Under the pieces are notes generated by a model. It searched no databases, had not been told where the DNA came from, and saw only the letters and a program-made list of their open reading frames with translations. Made by a program: the position numbers and the translations under genes. Positions 10,575 through 13,304 of a stretch of DNA of 13,304 nucleotides are shown here, piece by piece. Origin of the DNA: Reyranella sp. Lineage in GTDB: Bacteria; Pseudomonadota; Alphaproteobacteria; Reyranellales; Reyranellaceae. The stretch covers positions 1-13,304 of the forward strand of contig JADHLS010000049.1 of assembly GCA_016780605.1 (NCBI GenBank), in the 5' to 3' direction. Position 1 is the first letter of the stretch. Each line of letters begins with the position of its first letter.

Positions 10575-10981
10575 TCGAGATACACCGGCGAAGGCTCGAC
10601 CTCGACCAGGAACTCGTCGTCGGCAAGACCGGGAACACCGATCCAGGTCGAGCATGGCGGATTGTCGCCGAACACCGACGTCAGCGCGCGGCTGATCGCC
10701 TTGCCCTCGCGCATGTGGCTTTGCCGGATGTAGAGGCGCAATGCGCCGACCTGATCAAGGGTGGCACCAACCGAGCGCAGCGCGCGATCGAGGTTCTCCA
10801 GGCTTTTCTCCAGCTGCCGGCCGACATCGCCCGCGCCAACAATATTCTGGTCGGCATCCCAGGCGACCTGGCCCGAGACGTGGATGGCTTTGCCGAAGGG
10901 CGTCGGAACGACCGCGACCTGGGCGAAGCCGTATTGCCTGCTGTCGAAGACTCCGGCTGGGACACGGACCGTTCGGCTCAT
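10571..10981 (-). CDS. RidA (YjgF/YER057c/UK114) family protein without the archetypal arginine
   Basis: This 136-residue cytoplasmic protein belongs to the RidA superfamily of small trimeric proteins. Typical parts are FGKAIHVSGQVAWDADQNIV (29-48), the helix VGRQLEKSLENLDRALRSVG (53-72), and LRLYIRQSHMREG (81-93). RidA itself (Rid1) hydrolyses 2-aminoacrylate and other enamine/imine intermediates released by PLP enzymes, and needs an arginine in its PARS-type motif (R105 in Salmonella RidA). Here the matching place reads PPCST (108-112), with serine instead of arginine, so imine deaminase activity is doubtful and a Rid4-7 class assignment is more likely. The ATG has AAGGAG five bases upstream. 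It is the last gene of the unit beginning with the aminotransferase, 17 bases after the second LprI/DUF3298 gene, and converges on the NTF2-fold gene. Family call is firm; biochemical role is open. Confidence 0.87.
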   Translation of the reverse strand: MSRTVRVPAGVFDSRQYGFAQVAVVPTPFGKAIHVSGQVAWDADQNIVGAGDVGRQLEKSLENLDRALRSVGATLDQVGALRLYIRQSHMREGKAISRALTSVFGDNPPCSTWIGVPGLADDEFLVEVEPSPVYLD

Positions 10982-10998
10982 GACGTCTCCTTCGGGGC

Positions 10999-11979
10999 TC
11001 AGCGCGGAACCGGTCCGTCGACGCGCAGCAGCGGCCGCAGCCGATCATAAGTGATCTCGACGGTGTAGGGGCCTCCTTCCAGCGGATTGAAGGAAAGCTC
11101 CAGGTGATCTTCGAGGAAGACGTAACGGCTCGGCTGCCTCAACATCTCGGATAGATTGGGCGCGCTGATATCGGCACCGACGATGCGCGTGAGTTCGCGC
11201 AGCCAGTTGGATGCCGGTAGAAAAACACCCTCAGGTCCCACGGCCTTGCCGGTGCGCAGGTCGACCAACGTCCCCGAGACACCGACCACGCTGTAGGCGC
11301 CGCCGTCGTAGGAATCGTAGCGCACGTAGACGGTGATGGCGTTGGGTCCGGGCCGATGCAGCGTATAGGCCTGGGTGTAGCTCCACGGTGGTCCGTTGTA
11401 GTTGCCGCCGCCATTGTCGGCGTCAGGACCGGGGATGACGCGCTCGCCCGCCTCGGCCGCCGCCGTGGCGAGCTGTTGATTGACCGCGGTGAAGTCCGCG
11501 GTGGCGGCATCAAACTGCGGGTAGCTCGCATCGATGGCGTAGGGAATGCCGCGCGCCTTGCCCGTCTTCACGATAGCCTGCTCGCTGATGAAGGGATAGG
11601 CGCCATCGCCCAACCAGTCCAGCCGCGCCGTACGCTCGCGCAGTCGGGTGTCCAGGCAATCCTCGATCTCGGCGGAGTCGCCGACACAGGCCTTGTTGCG
11701 GTTGGCAAGCCAGCGGACCTGGTCGGCCAGCAGATGCTCCTTCGCCGGCCCAGCAAGCTTGCCGACAAGCGATGTGTAGGCCGCCGACATCTTGCGATCG
11801 GCCGACGCAAGCTCGGGGTTGCGGCAGATCGTGCGCTCGATACCGGTCGCCTTGGCGCAGTCGGTCCGCGCGCCACCCTGGCCACTGCCACTAGCACTGC
11901 CTTGGGCCAGCGCGCCGCCGGCCAGCAGGACGAGCACCGCCGCAGTGGCGAGGCGCAGGTCAGGGAACGATCGGACCAT
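10999..11979 (-). CDS. Secreted LprI-like / DUF3298-domain protein, downstream paralogue
   Basis: This 326-residue exported protein has a signal peptide (residues 1-26, ending GGALAQ). After a Gly/Ser-rich linker comes a domain like the N-terminus of the lysozyme inhibitor LprI (DUF1311), with four cysteines in the expected pattern: C41 and C52 (DCAKATGIERTIC), C98 (NRNKAC) and C108 (EDCL). The C-terminal half (about 125-326) resembles DUF3298/RsiV-type domains, with SYDGGAYSVVGVSG (223-236), TLVDLRTGKAVGPEGVF (237-253) and a final PYTVEITYDRLRPLLR (304-319). It is a diverged copy of the adjacent upstream gene, sharing domain order, the DLRTGKAVGP segment and the terminal DGP motif. Its start overlaps the end of that gene by 20 bases and has no strong Shine-Dalgarno, pointing to coupled translation. 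Periplasmic location is expected. Lysozyme inhibition is only a family-based suggestion. Confidence 0.78.
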   Translation of the reverse strand: MVRSFPDLRLATAAVLVLLAGGALAQGSASGSGQGGARTDCAKATGIERTICRNPELASADRKMSAAYTSLVGKLAGPAKEHLLADQVRWLANRNKACVGDSAEIEDCLDTRLRERTARLDWLGDGAYPFISEQAIVKTGKARGIPYAIDASYPQFDAATADFTAVNQQLATAAAEAGERVIPGPDADNGGGNYNGPPWSYTQAYTLHRPGPNAITVYVRYDSYDGGAYSVVGVSGTLVDLRTGKAVGPEGVFLPASNWLRELTRIVGADISAPNLSEMLRQPSRYVFLEDHLELSFNPLEGGPYTVEITYDRLRPLLRVDGPVPR

Positions 11980-12943
11980 CAGGGCGCAGGATCGGCGTCA
12001 GCCGCCTATAGGAAATGTCGACCTCGTACGGACCCGCGGCGTACGGACCGACGTCGTAGGAATTGAACACCACCTGGAGATTCTTGCCGGTCCAGCAGTA
12101 GCGATCGGACTGGCCGAGGAGCTTGGCCAGGTTGGCGGGCTCCAGCGCTTCGTCAAACCCCGGCTTGTCGACGAACTGCTGCTTGAGATCAGCGCCGACG
12201 AGCTCGGTCATGCGTTTCAGCCACTGATCGCCTGCCTTGAACACGCCCTGCGGCCCGACCGCCTTGCCCGTGCGCAGGTCGACCAGGGTGCAGCGCGTCG
12301 CGCCGAAGCCGTGCGCGCCGCCGCTAAAGCCGGAGTAGGTCAGGTTCACCGTGACGGCATTGCCGCCGGGTGGCCGGTCTACGGCGAAAGTCTGCGAATA
12401 GCTCCACTCCTGTTCAAGGTCGGGACGGGCATCGGCCGCCGGCGTGGCATTGTGCGCGGCCTTCTTCGCCGCGTCGGCGAAGCGGGTATTGACGGCCGAG
12501 AAATCGGCGTTGGCCCCGTCGAAGCGCGGATAGATGATATCGTAGGACCAGGTGATCTTGCCGAGCTTGCCCTGTCGGGCCAGGGTTTCCTCGCCGATGA
12601 ACGGATAGGGTCCGGCAGCAAAGGCCCGCAGATTGGCAAGTCGCGATTCGTAGCGATCCTTCAGGCACGAGGCGAGCCCTTGCGTGTCGAGCTGACAGGC
12701 GTGGTTGCGGCTCGCGATCCAGCCGACCTGCTCCTTGACCAGATGGTCCTTCGCGGCACCGCCAAGCTTATCGAGCAATGCCTTGTAGGCCGCCACCAGC
12801 TCGCGGTCGGCCTTGGCAAGGTCGGCATCCTTGCAAATGGTGCGATCCGTGATGTTGTTGGCCTTGGCGCAATCGAAGCTCGGACCGCTCTGCGCGGAGG
12901 CAGGGCCAGCCAGCAGAATCAGGAAGAGTGCCAGCCACTTCAT
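11960..12943 (-). CDS. Secreted LprI-like / DUF3298-domain protein, upstream paralogue
   Basis: This 327-residue exported protein has a short signal peptide (residues 1-18, ending GPASAQ). The LprI/DUF1311-like domain follows, with four cysteines (C25, C37, C83, C93; DCAKANNITDRTIC, SRNHAC, ASCL) and the helix KADRELVAAYKALLDKLG. The C-terminal half (about 110-327) is DUF3298-like and more canonical than in the neighbouring copy: SGFSGGAHGFGATRC (204-218), VDLRTGKAVGPQGVF (221-235), then VVFNSYDVGPYAAGPYEVDI (291-310). Two extra cysteines, C218 and C283, are absent from the paralogue and could form another disulfide. The ATG has GGAG at a seven-base spacing and overlaps the aminotransferase stop as ATGA. 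Known LprI-type domains bind or inhibit lysozyme and DUF3298 occurs in the RsiV lysozyme-sensing anti-sigma factor, so a link to lysozyme or cell-wall stress is plausible; no sigma factor is nearby. Confidence 0.8.
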   Translation of the reverse strand: MKWLALFLILLAGPASAQSGPSFDCAKANNITDRTICKDADLAKADRELVAAYKALLDKLGGAAKDHLVKEQVGWIASRNHACQLDTQGLASCLKDRYESRLANLRAFAAGPYPFIGEETLARQGKLGKITWSYDIIYPRFDGANADFSAVNTRFADAAKKAAHNATPAADARPDLEQEWSYSQTFAVDRPPGGNAVTVNLTYSGFSGGAHGFGATRCTLVDLRTGKAVGPQGVFKAGDQWLKRMTELVGADLKQQFVDKPGFDEALEPANLAKLLGQSDRYCWTGKNLQVVFNSYDVGPYAAGPYEVDISYRRLTPILRPDGPIVP

Positions 12944-13304
12944 ATCCGTCTCCAGGCTTTGAGGCGCCGCACCGCCTCCTCCATCTCGGCCGTCGAGCCA
13001 GCGAAGGAGATGCGCAAAGTGCCGGCGCCGCGCGCGCGATCGAAATCGACGCCCGGTGTGGTCGCCACGCCCGCCTCGGCCAGCATGCGCTTGCAGAAGT
13101 AGCGACTATAGGTGGTGAGGTGCGCGACGTCGCAGTAGAGATAGAACGCTCCTTCGGCTGGGGCGAAGCGATCGAAGCCCGCCTCGGGAAGGCCTGCCAG
13201 CAGGAGGTCGCGGTTGCGCCGGTAGCGGCGCACGTGGCCGTCGAGCTCGTCGCGGCAGTCGAACGCCGCCAGCGCGGCGTGCTGGCTGAGCGTCGGCACC
13301 GAGA
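12940..13304 (-). CDS. PLP-dependent class I/II aminotransferase, C-terminal part only
   Basis: The window holds the last 121 or so codons of a fold-type I aminotransferase; the frame remains open through the window edge. Visible features are the end of the large domain (SVPTLSQHAALAAFDC) and the small domain: YRRNRDLLLAGLPEAGFD, APAEGAFYLYCDVAHLT, MLAEAGVATTPGVDFD and TLRISFAGS. The arginine of LRISFAG corresponds to the substrate carboxylate-binding arginine of aspartate aminotransferase (R386 in the pig enzyme numbering). The PLP lysine lies outside the window. A GTG at 13299-13297 is internal, since conserved sequence runs through it. It should transfer amino groups between an amino acid and a 2-oxoacid in the cytoplasm; the exact substrate is not decidable. 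The TGA overlaps the ATG of the LprI/DUF3298 gene, making it an upstream member of the operon that ends with the RidA-family gene. Confidence 0.9.
   Translation of the reverse strand, partial: SVPTLSQHAALAAFDCRDELDGHVRRYRRNRDLLLAGLPEAGFDRFAPAEGAFYLYCDVAHLTTYSRYFCKRMLAEAGVATTPGVDFDRARGAGTLRISFAGSTAEMEEAVRRLKAWRRI

Noticed and set aside
11792..13102. A 436-codon plus-strand open frame opposite the LprI/DUF3298 genes.
   Set aside because: The minus strand holds two clear secreted paralogues with signal peptides and conserved cysteines; the plus-strand reading spans several genes and shows no domain.

Overview
This 13.3 kb window is GC-rich, densely packed bacterial chromosome, most like an alphaproteobacterium. 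That call rests on gene content and protein flavour (NAD-linked formate dehydrogenase with a fused beta subunit, paired acyl-CoA dehydrogenases, MoeA beginning with the SDDCFA-type leader); no rRNA or other taxonomic marker is present, so genus is not claimed. Genes cover almost everything, usually with a few bases of overlap or spacing. I see no tRNA, rRNA, IS element, CRISPR array or phage gene.

Left part (1-1412, + strand): the end of a tungstate-type ABC transporter operon, with a 5'-truncated ATPase (TupC-like) overlapping by four bases a periplasmic TupA-type oxyanion-binding protein. It converges, with a three-base gap, on a leftward operon (7693 to 1416, - strand): a fused NuoE-NuoF-type beta subunit of NAD+-dependent formate dehydrogenase, the molybdenum/tungsten catalytic alpha subunit, MoeA (metal insertion into molybdopterin), and a small secreted Spy/LTXXQ-like protein. 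Together these make a metal module: oxyanion uptake, cofactor metallation, and the bis-pyranopterin enzyme that uses the cofactor. The two-subunit layout with a fused beta chain resembles the tungsten-containing FDH1 of Methylobacterium extorquens, so the nearby tungstate transporter makes tungsten a reasonable guess for the metal; this is inference.

Middle part (7809-10027, - strand): two adjacent acyl-CoA dehydrogenase genes, one full-featured (387 aa) and one reduced (347 aa), arranged like the heteromeric FadE28/FadE29-type pairs. A 70-base divergent gap separates them from a rightward SnoaL/NTF2-fold gene (10098-10574).

Right part (13304 to 10571, - strand): a probable operon of a class I/II aminotransferase (cut off by the window end), two tandem secreted paralogues with an LprI-like four-cysteine N-terminal domain and a DUF3298-like C-terminal domain, and a RidA-family protein that lacks the archetypal catalytic arginine. 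The RidA gene runs convergently into the NTF2-fold gene with a four-base overlap.

The window is mostly recognisable metabolism. The most interesting points are the tungstate/formate dehydrogenase linkage, the coupled Spy-like protein, the acyl-CoA dehydrogenase pair and the LprI/DUF3298 duplication.
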